Positions 1-11,635 of a stretch of DNA of 64,000 nucleotides are shown piece by piece. Origin of the DNA: Symbiodinium natans (Eukaryota > Sar > Dinophyceae > Suessiales > Symbiodiniaceae); assembly GCA_905221605.1 (NCBI GenBank), contig CAJNDS010002736.1, positions 134,501 to 198,500 on the forward strand, in the 5' to 3' direction. A program made the position numbers and the translations under genes. Each line of letters starts with the position of its first letter. Positions within the stretch are counted from its first letter, which is position 1. The notes beneath the pieces were generated by a model, which did not search any database, was not told the DNA's origin, and was given only the letters and a program-made list of their open reading frames with translations.

Positions 1-1266
1 ACAAGGAGATCGTCGGTGCCTGAAGGACAGATTCGACTGGATGTGGATAGAGTGGAGATAGACGGGGTCTTGTTCTGCTTTATGAGGGCCACAAAGATCG
101 TCGGTCATGCACTCATCTGCAGGCCGAAGCACCCGGGATTAGGAGTGAATAGCCACCTCATGAGTGAGATGTCGGCGCTGATGGAGAAGCACCCGCAAGG
201 AGTTGAGAGGCTGTATTGGCGGTATCACCTGGAGAAACGCGCAATTATAGGCCCGGCCCGAGGACCTCTTCCTGAGCGCCCCGTGGATTGGAAGATGGAA
301 CACGAGTTCCTACATCGGGAAGGCGACGAGACTGTCACGAAGGTCGTCGACCAGCCAACTGGCCAGAGGAGTGGCTTGATAGAACTCATGAGGGGATGGA
401 TAGCGGAGTTGCCTAGCGGTGGGGGCGTGTCCGGGCCCGATCGTGACAAGGACTACTACCCAGTGGATAGCGAGTGGGCCAATGTGATACGCTTGCTGGA
501 GTACATGGGGATAGAGGCACCACTGGCCACGGGACACGATAGCGCTGTTGTGAAGATGCCCTGGAGGAGTTTTGTGGGGCCAGCAATCTACAGACGGTGT
601 ATGGAGAGAAGTGGGGTAGAAGAGGAAATCATGGAGAACGCGAATAGAGCCACGCACCACGTGGGCAAAGTGTTGGAAATGGCGGACGTGGGAAGCATAG
701 TATTGGGGATAGAAAAGTCACCAAGGAAGTATGGATGGAATAGGCCGGAAGATGTCGACCAGAGCTGGGCGTTCGAGGCTCAGGCATGGGCGGCTATCAT
801 TGGCATAGGAATGGGCGGAGTCGGAGGAAGATTAATGGAGCCTGCTCTTTCGAGCGAGCTTGAGTCCGCGGTGGAGACCTACGAGTGGATGTTTGACATA
901 GCCAGTGCTTTCCATGAGCGCAAGGCGGCTGAGCTGGTGACATGGTGGGCGGAGGGAATGAAGCCGCCGCTTCAGCTACGATGTAGTGCGGATCAGAAGA
1001 CCTACGTACACATCATCATACCTGAGGGGATAGAGGGCGTCTCGAACAAGAAGAATCCGGCGTCACCACAGGAAGTTCGAGAGTGGATAGCAATGCTGTT
1101 GAAGGCGCACGGAGACAATGGAAAGGCCGCACAAATTGACAGGGACGCAGGAGATGACCTTCCAGGGTGCATACAAGAGGGTCCAGGAGGTGTGCAAGGA
1201 GTGTGTTTCGAAGGGCCTAGGAGGGAATCAAGTGACGAACGTCGTCGTGGTATTAGCCCCAGCTGA
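1..1266 (+). CDS. HGT-motif ORF, C-terminal part (copy A)
   Basis: This is the last 421 or so codons of the ORF described in full at 22276-25395; the start lies outside the window. The frame is open from base 1. Only the region after the HGT motif is present here, so the putative ADP-ribosyltransferase-like core is missing. The last 50 or so codons overlap the next ORF in another frame and look out of frame by composition. Confidence 0.75.
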   Translation, partial: TRRSSVPEGQIRLDVDRVEIDGVLFCFMRATKIVGHALICRPKHPGLGVNSHLMSEMSALMEKHPQGVERLYWRYHLEKRAIIGPARGPLPERPVDWKMEHEFLHREGDETVTKVVDQPTGQRSGLIELMRGWIAELPSGGGVSGPDRDKDYYPVDSEWANVIRLLEYMGIEAPLATGHDSAVVKMPWRSFVGPAIYRRCMERSGVEEEIMENANRATHHVGKVLEMADVGSIVLGIEKSPRKYGWNRPEDVDQSWAFEAQAWAAIIGIGMGGVGGRLMEPALSSELESAVETYEWMFDIASAFHERKAAELVTWWAEGMKPPLQLRCSADQKTYVHIIIPEGIEGVSNKKNPASPQEVREWIAMLLKAHGDNGKAAQIDRDAGDDLPGCIQEGPGGVQGVCFEGPRRESSDERRRGISPS

Positions 1267-3613
1267 AATGGCGGCGGGGAATGCCCGCCGAGCGATAGAA
1301 GAAGTTAGACGATTCGAGGCTATGGACGATGATAGCAAAACCAAGGTGGCGAGGGACACGAGGGAGACGATCAGGAAAGCCAATGCCAATGTGCTCTGGG
1401 TAGGGCCCGGAAATTTCGAAGAGAATGGGTTCCCTACTAACTATAGAGTCAGAGAAGAGGCTAGGGAGCTGATGAGAGCTGGAGAAGCCATGGACAAGCT
1501 GATGAAGAAGTCTGGAATCATCACTCTGCCTTGGAACGTTATGCGTACGGCATTTCCTCGAATAGGGGTGGAAGCGGGAAAGCTGTACATCAGTGCTGGG
1601 CGAACGTTCGGCTTCTGGGCGCAGATTCTGTTCATCTCGATGTTTGGAATGATGTGGCCGACCCCGCGAGACATGGAGTTATACGATAGGGAGACCTCGG
1701 CCATTAGGGAAGTGATTAGCGAGGAGGGTAGGGATAGCGTTGGAGAGGTTGGAGTCTGGCTCAGACGATGGATAGACGTGGCGAAGGGAGACCGGTCGCT
1801 GAAAACGAAAGTGATTGTGCCGGAGACCAAGATCACGGGTTTCACGGAGAGCCTTAGGACATCGGATAGACAAGGGGTGTATACGGAGATGGCTGCGAGG
1901 ATAGACGAGTCGGTGTGGAAGGCAATGTGTGGCAAGTCTGAAGCCCACTGCGTATCAGCCGGGGATAGGGGATCTTGGCACCGGATGAAGGTGATTATTT
2001 ACGCAGCGGCCGGCTTCCACATGAAGGACCCCGAGTATCAAGCTCTGAGGGCTATGGCGGCAATCGGCCAGCTAAAGGCGATGGCGGATGATGCCGAAAT
2101 GATAGAGGACGATGCAGAGTCGGATGGAGAAGAGGATGATGCTATGGGCGAGGATAGACCGGGAGACCAATCCGCTCACAAGGGAGACGCGTCGATGGCT
2201 GAGGAAAGCAGGGAAGGCAGTGACGAGGGTTTCGCCACCGTGAAGAGTCGGTCAGAACAAAAGAAGGCGAAAAAGGAGAACCGGGAGGCGAAGAAGAGAA
2301 AGGAGCTGCTCGAGAGTGCCCAGGAGCTCGCGAACCAGCGACGAGAGAAGCAGGCTCGAGACGAGAAAAGAAAGAGTGCCGAGGAAAAGACGGGAGACGG
2401 CAGAGACGGCGGAGAACTTAGGGGAACCGCTGGGATAGGTGATCAAGGGGATAGACCGCCGGCTCCGCCAGTGCCACCACGAGGCGATGCGAAGGAGGCA
2501 GTTATGCAGGCTCCCAGATGGAAGGGTGGTGCTGGGACAGGTAGTAACGTCAAGACCCTGAGCGACCTCAAGTTCGAACAGGAGTATTTGGATAGAAAGG
2601 CGCAACAGGAATCGAGAAGCGGGGACGTTGGCGAAGGACCGATGGTGATAGGGTCTGGAGGCACAGTGGGAGTCGTTACCGACGGAACAGAACTGGATAG
2701 GGTGGAATGTGTGGGTACTGGAGAGAGCGGGGGAGTATTGAGATTAAGAATGGAAGAAGAGGGATCGCCAGTGATTGAGGCCCCATGGTCGAGGAACACG
2801 AGGGCAGGGCAGGTACTGGGGGAGGGGCATTTGATAGGAATGCAGCACTGGATTCGTTGCTACGGAGCCCCGCCGATGGCCTGGACGGTGATAGTGGTAC
2901 AGGTGATACGCAGGATGATTAGAGCGACGTGCCCGAGGGAGGTTACCGATGAAGTCACGCCCAAAGAAGTATACGACATTGTGGAGGCGGGAATACATGA
3001 TTCACAGGTGCTGTCGGGGACGAGGTCTGGCGCCGAACCGTCGTACACCGGGATAGCTTTGGGAACGTTGATGAGAAGCAGAATATTGAATGTTGAGAGC
3101 AACGTCGGGGGGATGAGGAGGTGGGTGGAGCAATTCTATCGTGTGTGGATGGGCATGAATGGAATATTGGGGACTGTGCCGGAGTTGCGAGCCGACGGTG
3201 GCAGGCTAGGCCGGCCGGGACACAAGCCTACATCGGTTTCACCGCAACCGAGTGCCTACATCCAGCGATGCGGACGAAATAGAGGTGGAGATGCGGTGGA
3301 TAATATACAATGTAATGATAGAACCAGAGACGCTTTCTCTAGGGTACGAGGAGCTCGAGATGCTGTGGGAAACGAAGTTGTTCGAGGTAGTCCAGAGGGC
3401 CGGAGAGCATCTGATAGACCGCGTATTGACGAGGATAGACACCGGAGCCGGGGGGTACCCGGACAGCATGGACATAGCGGACATGGTAGAAGAGGTGACA
3501 AGGCAAGGCTTTGGATCCGAGACGGGATGTACGACTCACCTGAACAACATCGAGTTTTCGAATTATGTGGTGAGAATATGGCTGGCCAAGTTCGTCAGGG
3601 CAATGCTACTTGA
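1118..3613 (+). CDS. Unknown element ORF, 831 codons (copy A)
   Basis: Identical to 25247-27742, where it is described. A convincing protein-like reading begins near the ATG at 1154 and continues to about 3225. The remaining in-frame stretch to the stop at 3613 is Arg/Gly-rich and probably out of frame. Confidence 0.65.
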   Translation: MERPHKLTGTQEMTFQGAYKRVQEVCKECVSKGLGGNQVTNVVVVLAPAEMAAGNARRAIEEVRRFEAMDDDSKTKVARDTRETIRKANANVLWVGPGNFEENGFPTNYRVREEARELMRAGEAMDKLMKKSGIITLPWNVMRTAFPRIGVEAGKLYISAGRTFGFWAQILFISMFGMMWPTPRDMELYDRETSAIREVISEEGRDSVGEVGVWLRRWIDVAKGDRSLKTKVIVPETKITGFTESLRTSDRQGVYTEMAARIDESVWKAMCGKSEAHCVSAGDRGSWHRMKVIIYAAAGFHMKDPEYQALRAMAAIGQLKAMADDAEMIEDDAESDGEEDDAMGEDRPGDQSAHKGDASMAEESREGSDEGFATVKSRSEQKKAKKENREAKKRKELLESAQELANQRREKQARDEKRKSAEEKTGDGRDGGELRGTAGIGDQGDRPPAPPVPPRGDAKEAVMQAPRWKGGAGTGSNVKTLSDLKFEQEYLDRKAQQESRSGDVGEGPMVIGSGGTVGVVTDGTELDRVECVGTGESGGVLRLRMEEEGSPVIEAPWSRNTRAGQVLGEGHLIGMQHWIRCYGAPPMAWTVIVVQVIRRMIRATCPREVTDEVTPKEVYDIVEAGIHDSQVLSGTRSGAEPSYTGIALGTLMRSRILNVESNVGGMRRWVEQFYRVWMGMNGILGTVPELRADGGRLGRPGHKPTSVSPQPSAYIQRCGRNRGGDAVDNIQCNDRTRDAFSRVRGARDAVGNEVVRGSPEGRRASDRPRIDEDRHRSRGVPGQHGHSGHGRRGDKARLWIRDGMYDSPEQHRVFELCGENMAGQVRQGNAT

Positions 3614-3809
3614 GGATATGAAGTTCCCGAAGGAATGGGCCAACACCATGGCATGGTGGATAGCGCAGAATATAATGCTGATTAAGCCCGAGACCGATGT
3701 TGTGGAGATGATGGGGAACGACAACGCGATGTTCGAGGAGATCATCGGCTCGATGAGAAGAATAGAGAGTATGGGTCAAGGCATCCGGCAGACTACTATC
3801 AATGGGTAG
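3252..3809 (+). CDS. Unknown element ORF, 185 codons (copy A)
   Basis: Identical to 27381-27938. It overlaps the preceding ORF in the +1 frame. The switch coincides with a 9-bp direct repeat (3226-3234 and 3254-3262) spaced 28 bp apart. It is probably a continuation of the preceding protein rather than an independent gene. Confidence 0.6.
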   Translation: MPTSSDADEIEVEMRWIIYNVMIEPETLSLGYEELEMLWETKLFEVVQRAGEHLIDRVLTRIDTGAGGYPDSMDIADMVEEVTRQGFGSETGCTTHLNNIEFSNYVVRIWLAKFVRAMLLEDMKFPKEWANTMAWWIAQNIMLIKPETDVVEMMGNDNAMFEEIIGSMRRIESMGQGIRQTTING

Positions 3810-3892
3810 AAGAAATCAAGGAAGACGCGCTCAAGGAGGCTCTCAAGGGCAGGAGGAGCGCAGCAGGGGTAAGGCCCGAACCGCTCGACTCA

Positions 3893-4168
3893 GTGGCCGA
3901 GGCCGAAGAGCACGGGACGAACCCAAAGGAGGCAAGCGACGCCACGATGCAGATAGATGCGGAGGGAGAGGCGGACAAGCCCGAGAACGTGGTGATGGAT
4001 AGCACGATGGAGGGGGCAGAAGCTCACGAGACGGCGGAGCCAGATAGTGAGAACGAGAGAGGTCAAGGATTCTCTGAATTGTTCGGACATGGAACTGACA
4101 CGATATCACAGAAACCAAGACCCCCCCCTCCCAAACCCCGCCCCAGCCAGAAAATAACGACAAAATAA
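3893..4168 (+). CDS. Acidic C-terminal ORF, 91 codons (copy A)
   Basis: Identical to 28022-28297. The frame is open further upstream, to about 3770, so this is more likely the C-terminal tail of the preceding protein after another frame change than a separate gene. It is rich in Glu, Asp and Ala and ends in a Pro-rich, Lys-rich stretch. Confidence 0.45.
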   Translation: MAEAEEHGTNPKEASDATMQIDAEGEADKPENVVMDSTMEGAEAHETAEPDSENERGQGFSELFGHGTDTISQKPRPPPPKPRPSQKITTK

Positions 4169-4177
4169 AGAGCGACA

Positions 4178-4240
4178 GCAAAAATAAGCACTAATAAGCC
4201 TTAATAAGCCTTAATAAGCCTTATTAGTGCTTATTTTTGC
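4178..4240. promoter_or_regulatory. Strong stem-loop in the inter-ORF region (copy A)
   Basis: A perfect 21-bp inverted repeat (arms 4178-4198 and 4220-4240) encloses a 21-nt loop made of TTAATAAGCC repeats. AT-rich sequence of the same kind (AATAAGGCTTA) recurs at 4285-4300 and at 5313-5335. Position between the 3' ORFs and the long coiled-coil ORF suggests a regulatory, termination or packaging role. That is inference. The same structure is at 28307-28369. Confidence 0.8.
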
Positions 4241-4339
4241 AAGGCAGGGGCTTGAAGAAATAAGACGAAAATAGGGCTTAATAAGGCTTATTTTTCGGGA
4301 TGTTGTTTCGGAGAAAAGAGGGAAAATAAAGTTATTGAG

Positions 4340-5262
4340 CGACAGAGGCTACATGGTGGGGTTCTGGGCGGGGGTCGTGGGGTTCTGGGCGGGGGTTGGG
4401 CCCAAACAAAGCCAAAATAAGGACGAAGCAACACCGAAATATACCCGAAATACGCCCGAAATAAGCTACGTGGGGTTCTGGGCGGGGGTTGGGCCCAAAC
4501 AAAGCCGAAATAAGCGCGAAATAAGCCCGACATAAACCCGAAATAAGGCCGAAATAAGCTACATGGGGGCGGGGGTTGGGCCCAAACAGAGCCGAAAGAA
4601 GGGCAAAATAACACCAAAGTAAGCCCGAAATACACCCGAAATAAGCACGACAGAGGCTACGTGCGGTTGTGGGCGGGGGTTAATGCCGAAATAAGGCCAA
4701 AATAACATCGAAATAAGCCCGAAATAAGCCGGACAGAGGCTACGTGGGATTCTGTGCAAGGCTCCCAAACAAACCCGAAATAAGCTCGAAATAAGCCCGA
4801 CATAAGCCCGAAATAAACCCGAAATAAACCCGAAATAAGCCCGAAATAAGGCCGACAGAGGCTACGTGGGGTTCTGGGCGGGGGTCCCAAACCAAGCCGA
4901 AACACGCCCGAAATAACACCGAAATAAACCCGAAATAAGGCCGAAATAAGCTACGTGGGGTTCTGGGGGGGTTGGGCCCAAACAATGCCGAAATAAGGCC
5001 AAAAAAACACCGAAATAAGCCGGACAGAAGCTACGTGGGATTTTGCGCGGGGGGTCCCAAACAAAGCCGAAATAAGGACGAAGTAACACCGAAATAAACC
5101 CGAAATAAGGCCGAAATAAGCTACGTGGAGTTCTGGGCGGGGGTTGGGCCCAAACAAAGCCGAAATAAGGCCAAAATAACACTGAAGTAAACCCGAAGTA
5201 CACCCGAAATAAGCACGACAGAGGCTACGTGCGGTTTTGGGCGGGGGGTTGGGCTTGCCCTG
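4340..5262. repeat. Ten-unit imperfect tandem array, about 80-122 bp per unit (copy A)
   Basis: Units begin with AGCTACGTGGGGTTCTGGGC or a close variant at about 4347, 4465, 4556, 4657, 4737, 4859, 4949, 5030, 5119 and 5222. Each continues with a GGGTTGGGCCCAAACAAAG segment and then several 10-mers of the form CCGAAATAAG. The array is non-coding by position. The minus strand stays open by chance because the unit lacks stops in one frame. It could be an LTR-like or promoter region for the ORF starting at 5384. Confidence 0.9.
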
Positions 5263-5345
5263 CGTCACCAGAAAACATCAGGAAATAGCCAGAACATAAG
5301 GCACTTTGCTTCCAAAAATAAGCCTTATTAAGGGTTATTTATGAT

Positions 5346-5356
5346 TTATTTTTCAG
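5346..5356 (+). promoter_or_regulatory. Candidate splice acceptor before the long ORF (copy A)
   Basis: A pyrimidine-rich run ending TTATTTTTCAG lies 27 bases before the first in-frame codons of the long ORF, which has no ATG near its open start. It could be a cis- or spliced-leader trans-splice acceptor. Copy B has the same at 29475-29485. Confidence 0.4.
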
Positions 5357-5383
5357 CTAGGGGGGGTTTGGGGGGGGGGTGGT

Positions 5384-8300
5384 TTGGACCCTGTGACGAT
5401 AGCTGACAGGGAAGAGGATAGTCACGTCGCGAGACAGAACCCGGAGATATATAGGCGTGTCGTGGAGGACGTGTGGAACCAGAAGCACAACTTCCCGTTC
5501 CCATGGCTGGACGAAGCGAGAGCGGAAAGGGACGATCTAGTGAAGAAGGTGACGGACACGGTGCATGAGCGGGTCACCCGAGAGAATCCAGTAGAGGAGA
5601 GCAACGCGAGAGGATCGGGAATACATAGCTTCAGCGAGCCGGTCGAGTGGCTTAGAAGGATATGCTGGGGATATCATTGTCACGCGTGCTTTGCTTGGTG
5701 GTTGGGGTATACGGGAGTGGATAGCAATGGCGAAGCTTTTCCGTGCGAAGGAGCCGTGTGCCCTGTCTGCGAGAAGGAACTGGGAGAAGTGGGGAAGTAT
5801 AGCACCTTGGTGAAGGGCAGGCCACCGTCAGTGGTGCTGGCGGCAATTGTGCAGAACTCATATCTGCCTGAATACGATCCTAGGAGAATAGTGGCACGAC
5901 TGACTGAGAGACTAGCCGCGGAGGGGATGCCATGGGAAGAGATAGACTTATTCGAGCCACACGAGCTGATGGTCGCTGCAGGAGTAGTGGTTGTCGATAA
6001 GCCGGAGGCGAAATTGGACTTCATGGACGTTATTATGACGCTGGGGAAGATCGCCACTGACGAAAGCGGAACTCTTCCGGAATGGAATCTGGATAGATGT
6101 CTAGAAAGACCACAGGCGCCAGAGCTAATGGAGGATAGCGTGGAACCCGATGCGAGGAGAAGATTGAGAATGGCAGCGGCGAGCTTGAGGGAGTCACCTA
6201 ATTGGCGCGAAGAGATACAAGCGATTGCCCGAGACTACAGGATTGAGGGAATGGGTTTCTGGAGAGCAAACCCTGACGTGAGGAGAGAACAGTGGAGAAG
6301 GGCAGCGGAAATAGCGATAGAACGCAGAGCGAGCAACCTGGGTCCGATGGAGCTGGATAGAGAACTCAGAGCTCAAAGGGTGAGGGAGGTCACGCAGCGC
6401 CTGGGCCCCGAGGTGAGCGATCGGCTGTTGATAAGAGGGGTGAACTTCTCCATTTTCAACTTGGAGGACTTAATGTACAAGGTGCTGAAGGATGTGACGG
6501 TAGAGGACCTGATGGCGGGTTTGAACAGCGCCGGAGCCGAGACGATAGCGGCGGAGATCAAGAAAAGGATAGAACAGCATCAAGGTAGGCGGCCGGAATT
6601 CGCGAACATTATGAATGTGAAGCTGGGTGAGGTGGTCCGGAAACAATATCAGGATCAGCTTGAGTTGAGATACCGGCCGGAGGACATCCAGAGGTGGAAA
6701 CCGGATAGAAGGAGAGAAGAAATCAAGAAGCTTCCGGTTTGGGTACGATGCACCATGCAAAGGATCCTCCTAGGAGGAATCAGGGACAAGGGCGCGAACC
6801 CATCAAGGATAGAGCGGCGACTGTACGCATACCTACAGTTGATAGATTTCACCCTTGCCGAAGAATGCAATGAGCCGGAAGACGAAGATGCCGGTGGTGT
6901 GGCAAAGAGGGGTAGAAACTGGCAGGAGGTGATCAAGCCGGAGGAGATGAAGGAGAAAATCATGATTCCACACTACAAGATGAATTATCGGATAGCCAGG
7001 CGTAGATCTACGTGGGAGGCTGTAGTTGAGGCGGCCGAAGCGGGGCAGAGTTGGATGATACACTCGGCTGATGGAGCTGTGATTAGAAACACATCATGGG
7101 TGACGTGGACGCGGGATGAGGGTGAAGGGATAGGCGCGACAGTGTTCAACCCAATAGACTACCTTACACAGACCAAGAAGGCGGCCGTTAGGGCCATGGT
7201 AGAGAAGAGCATGGCTGAAGGAGATTATCATCCGAACCTGTATACCGAGGAGGCGGCGCGAGGGAGAACTCAGTACTTTCCAGCCCACGAGCTTGTGACC
7301 GCTCTTATGGTGGATTCGCTGAGAGTAACGCTTACGGATAGAGCATCGAAGTTGTGTGCCTCGGCGATTTTCAAGAACTGGGTGCCACAATACGAGAGGA
7401 GGGACAGGTTGATGGCTGAGCTGCACGCTGTGCAGGTTTTGTTGGACGGAGTCGTGCGTAGTGCCAACCAGATGCCCATGGTCCACCCGCATATGATGTA
7501 CGGATTAGCAACGCTCACGAAGTTGAGGGATTTCTATGCGGCCATGAGAGAAGCAGCGGAATTCTACGGACTTGGCTCGCGACCACTGGGGACGATAGTT
7601 GCTGATGCCTCAATGAAGGAGCCGATGCACCCTCTGGAAAGGCCAGAAATGATGGCGACGAACGTCAGAGACGTAATGAGGTCGATGGCGTCTGCTCTGA
7701 TCCTCACAGAGATGCCCGAGATGTGGGAGGGACTGACGCTGGAGGAGTACCGGATTAGGCAGGAGAGGGCGGCAGTGGAGATGGATGAACAGGATAGACG
7801 AATGGGATGGGATAGAATGCGAGAAAGAGCGATGACGGGACATGAGAGGAAGTACAACACAGCGGTCATACGACAGAATCCCGACGACTCCAAGGCTGTG
7901 ATGTTGAATATGTCGTTGGTGGCAGCGAACCCGATCACTGCTCATCGTGCTCCGACTGCAAACATCAGATCCGATAGAGTGGAACATGGCAGAGAAGTAC
8001 CAGGTGAATTGAAGGCAGATAGGTTCCTGACCGGCGACGTAGAGGCAGAGCCCACACACAGGCCTTTCATGATACAGGCGGATAGAATGAGAACGTCGAT
8101 GGAGAGTGTAGTGACGAAAATCATAGACGGAACGTTGATCAGCACACAAAAGGGAAAGGAGAACATGACAGACAGAGAGAGGCTGCAGGAAGCGGAGGAT
8201 AGAATCAAACAACTGAAGTTCAGATTGACGAATGTTGCGGTAAGACTGGTCATGGTAGGCTTGATAGACGAGGATGAAGATGATCCGCTATGCGAGGAGT

Positions 8301-11300
8301 TCGACGAGGACTACGAGCGGAGAAAATACTACTCAGATGAAGAGTGGAAGAATATCAAGGAGGCAGAAGTGCAGCTGGGTGAAAGGGACATCTTAGTGAT
8401 GAGGAGGAGAGATCTTCGAGGCATGCCGAGGGAAGAGGTGGTCGCCAGGATGATAGCAAAGCCGGCTGACAAGGTATCTGAGGTTGAGAAGTGCAAATGG
8501 GTGATAGGTCGAATGGCGGAGGAAAGAATGGACAAAGCCGGGATAGCCGCCGAGGTGCGGGCGCGGGCAATAGAAGACAAGACAAAGATAGAAAACCTCA
8601 GCAGGCAGCTCGAAGACATGAAAGTTGATGCCCGGGGGGGCGAGCGGACCAACGTTGGATACAAGGGAATAGAAAATATGCACGCCGAGAATGAGAACCA
8701 CAAGCTGAAGGAGGAGCTGGCCGTGGCCGTCCATGAACGTGATCGTTTGGCACGGAGGGTCGGAGAGCTCGAGAGATCGGCGGAGAACAACGCGAAACTA
8801 GTCGCGGAAGTCGAAGTGCTTCTGAGGGAAAGGAGGGAGGAGCTCATGAGAATCGGAGCCATTAACGAGATGAGGGACGAGTTCAGGGCACTCCGGGATA
8901 GAATGGAGAAGTCGGCGCCGAGCGGAAGTGGAGCCACCAGCAGTGAAGGCACGAGCGAAGAGGGCAAGATTGCTGGTGATAGAAGAGTGAAGGAGCTGGA
9001 GTCCGAGCTAGAGGAGCTAAAGAAGGAATATAAGGCCACGAAACTGGCTGGGCAAGAGCAAGGACAGGAGTTCTCGGAGTTGAAAAAGACGCTTCAGGAG
9101 ACTGCTAAGCTCAGGGAGGAAGAAGAGAAAGAGAGAGAAACAATGCGGAAGCAGGCGGAGGAGAACCTCAAGAAGTACCAGGACAAGGAGAATGAGCTTA
9201 GGGATAGCCTGCAAAAGATGGAGGAGAGAGAGGCCGCGCTGAAGGATACGCGAGAGAAATTGGAACAGGCTGAAGAGCGCCTCAGAAATTATCAAACCAT
9301 GGAAGACGAGCTTAAGGATAGTCGACGTCGTGCGCAAGAAAGCGAAGCGGCTATGAAGGAAGCAATGGATAGAATAAAGCAGCTTGAGGATCAGCTCCCG
9401 AAAGCAGAGAAGGAGAAGGACACCGGGGGCAAGGGAGCAGAGAAGGATAGTCAGAAAGGAGCGCCAACGCCGGACGTGAAGACAGGTCCGGACCCGACCA
9501 AGGATAGTCAGGAACCTAACAAGATGGATGATGAACACGCTGCGGCCGATGATAGCATGAACACCGTCGACCCAAAGAATAGTGCTGGGACAACGGACTA
9601 TGAGAGTGCGGTTCCCGAGAGTGCGAGAAAGTTCGGAGGTCCGATAGAGCAGTACTCGCTGGGAGGTCGCGCGGCCATGGTGGAACTTGACAACCCGGTC
9701 AAGGGGGCCCGAGTATATAGAGTGAAAGAGAACTTTGAGGTAGGCCGTGACACCAGCAGTACGGAAGAGCGAGGATACGGAATGGCAGCGTCGAAGAGTC
9801 TGAAAGGAATTATGGACTCGGCCGGAATCAAACGAGAACAAGTGGAGAAGATCAAGGGTGACGAGGAGGCAGAATGGAGATTCCAAGAAGACCTGATCAA
9901 GCGAGCCAAGGCAGACAGGAGGGACATCGAGGACAAGCCCGGGATGAGCCGAATGAGTAGGAACTTCCGAGAGGTGCAACGAAGAAATGCGGCAGTGATG
10001 GGGGAGATCAACAAGAAGGTCATGTTGCAGACGTCTAAGACTGTGAAGGGAGATCCGGCTCATGGGAGATGGGATTTGACACTGATTCCTACAGGCAACC
10101 GTGATGCAGACGGGAACGAGATGATGAGGGATAGCGACGAGGAGGTGGTGCTACTGCCGATAGTGGAACAGACAACAAGGGTGGAGAATCTAGAGAAGTA
10201 CAAGATGGTACTTGAAAGGATAGTTTCGCAGCTCGCAGATGAGACGAGGCTGGTGATGGGGATAGAGAAGGGAAAACCAGAGGAGCTAATTACGGCGACG
10301 GGGGTATCCAACGACTCGGTGACGACATGGACGGGTGCCACGCTGAATGAGTTGGGAATCAGAGGCGAAGTGACTGAGATAGAGAAGCCGTACCCAGCGA
10401 ACGTGTACATTGAGATGGCAAGAATAGTGGCGGAATTGGCAGCGTGGGGAGGAGATGCGTACCCAGTGCAAAGGGGCGACAGGAGGAATATGAGAAGAAG
10501 CACACAGGAGGCAATGCTAGATGGATCCGCAATCGACAGAGGAAACGGGATAGAGTATGCGCTATGGGCAGAACAACACGACGGAGGAGGAATAGCTTGG
10601 TCGCTGATCAGAAGAGAAGTCGACGAAAGATCCTCGTATAGACTCAGAAGAGGTGACGAGTACAGGATTGCTTATTTGGCACAGTTTTACGGGATAGAAA
10701 TCACCAGCAAGGTGTATAGGTGTCCGAAGACCAAGGAACTAAAGGTGGGCATCCCATTGGCAGTGAGACCCACGAGTGGAATGAGGATGCCGAGGAACGT
10801 AGCGATGCTGAAGAGTTGGGCCGGAGACAGAGTGGAGGGACAACTAGATGAACGAGAGTCCCTGTGGTTCAGGCTACATCCGGCTGATCTTCCGTGCACC
10901 GAATACATGGTGGTGGGTGACGCGCAGTGGCAAGAGTACGCGAAGGACGGGATAGTTTGGCCAGAGGCAGGGCATAGTGGTGTGATCGTGGAAGGATGGC
11001 ACCGGGACGACATGAGGAATCCTCTGCGGGGTTCGCAGATGACGCTCAAGGCTCACTGGACGAAGTACTCTGTTGAGCCGTCAGACGTGAGCAGCGTGCA
11101 TGGGCTAGAATTTCCACAAGGAGGGATGCCGGAATGGCTGTACGACTCGCTTAGATTGGCGGCTGTGCGAGGTAGAAAAGTTGGGATAGCGATAGACATG
11201 AGGATGTTCGCACTAATCGGAGGCGACGTGGTCGTGACAAGAAGTTGGCGCTTCATGCTCCTCGGGCCCGTACCAATGGCATGTTGGAAGGCAGTTTGGT

Positions 11301-11535
11301 TCGAGGACACGTACACGGCTCTGTATACGCGAGATTGCGAGCTGGAAATGATAGCTGATGAAAGGGGAGACTCGCAAGTGAACAGGGATAGACTGTCAAA
11401 GACTTTGGGGTCAGATGAATACCGTGATAGGGTGAGATGGATAATGTCGGAAATGACGGAGGAATGCGTACATTGCTTGGCATGCCACTGTAGAATGGCG
11501 AAGGGAATAGTGATCTGCCCGATGTGCTGCAAGCC
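5384..11535 (+). CDS. Coiled-coil/zinc-finger ORF, truncated by gap (copy A)
   Basis: The first 2050 codons of the ORF described at 29513-35989, with identical translation. It is lost into the N gap directly after the C-terminal Cys cluster. There is no ATG near the start: the frame opens after a TGA at 5342-5344 and the first usable codon is TTG at 5384. Confidence 0.8.
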
Positions 11536-11635
11536 NNNNNNNNNNNNNNNNNNNNNNNNNNNNNNNNNNNNNNNNNNNNNNNNNNNNNNNNNNNNNNNNN
11601 NNNNNNNNNNNNNNNNNNNNNNNNNNNNNNNNNNN
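11536..11635. other. Scaffold gap (100 N)
   Basis: Exactly 100 N, the conventional placeholder for a gap of unknown size. It interrupts the copy A coiled-coil ORF on the left and the protease ORF on the right. Reading frames drawn through it are meaningless. Confidence 0.99.

Larger units (their letters stand above)
1..11535 (+). repeat. Exact duplicate of 24130-35664 (copy A)
   Basis: Every reading frame and non-coding block here recurs at a constant offset of 24,129 bases, with identical translations and no indel that I could find. The copy is cut at its right end by the N gap, in the middle of the 2158-codon ORF. Identity over 11.5 kb, including non-coding repeats, implies a very recent tandem copy, a circular or concatemeric form, or two overlapping contigs scaffolded side by side. 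Confidence 0.95.

Noticed and set aside
4288-5268. Overlapping minus-strand open frames with YFGFISGLFRAYFG-type repeats
   Set aside because: They are the reverse reading of the tandem array, whose unit lacks stops in that direction. No start context, and identical logic in copy B.
9017-10063. 348-codon minus-strand ORF (and its copy at 33146-34192)
   Set aside because: Antisense shadow of the purine-rich coiled-coil ORF; Leu/Ser-rich composition typical of such shadows.
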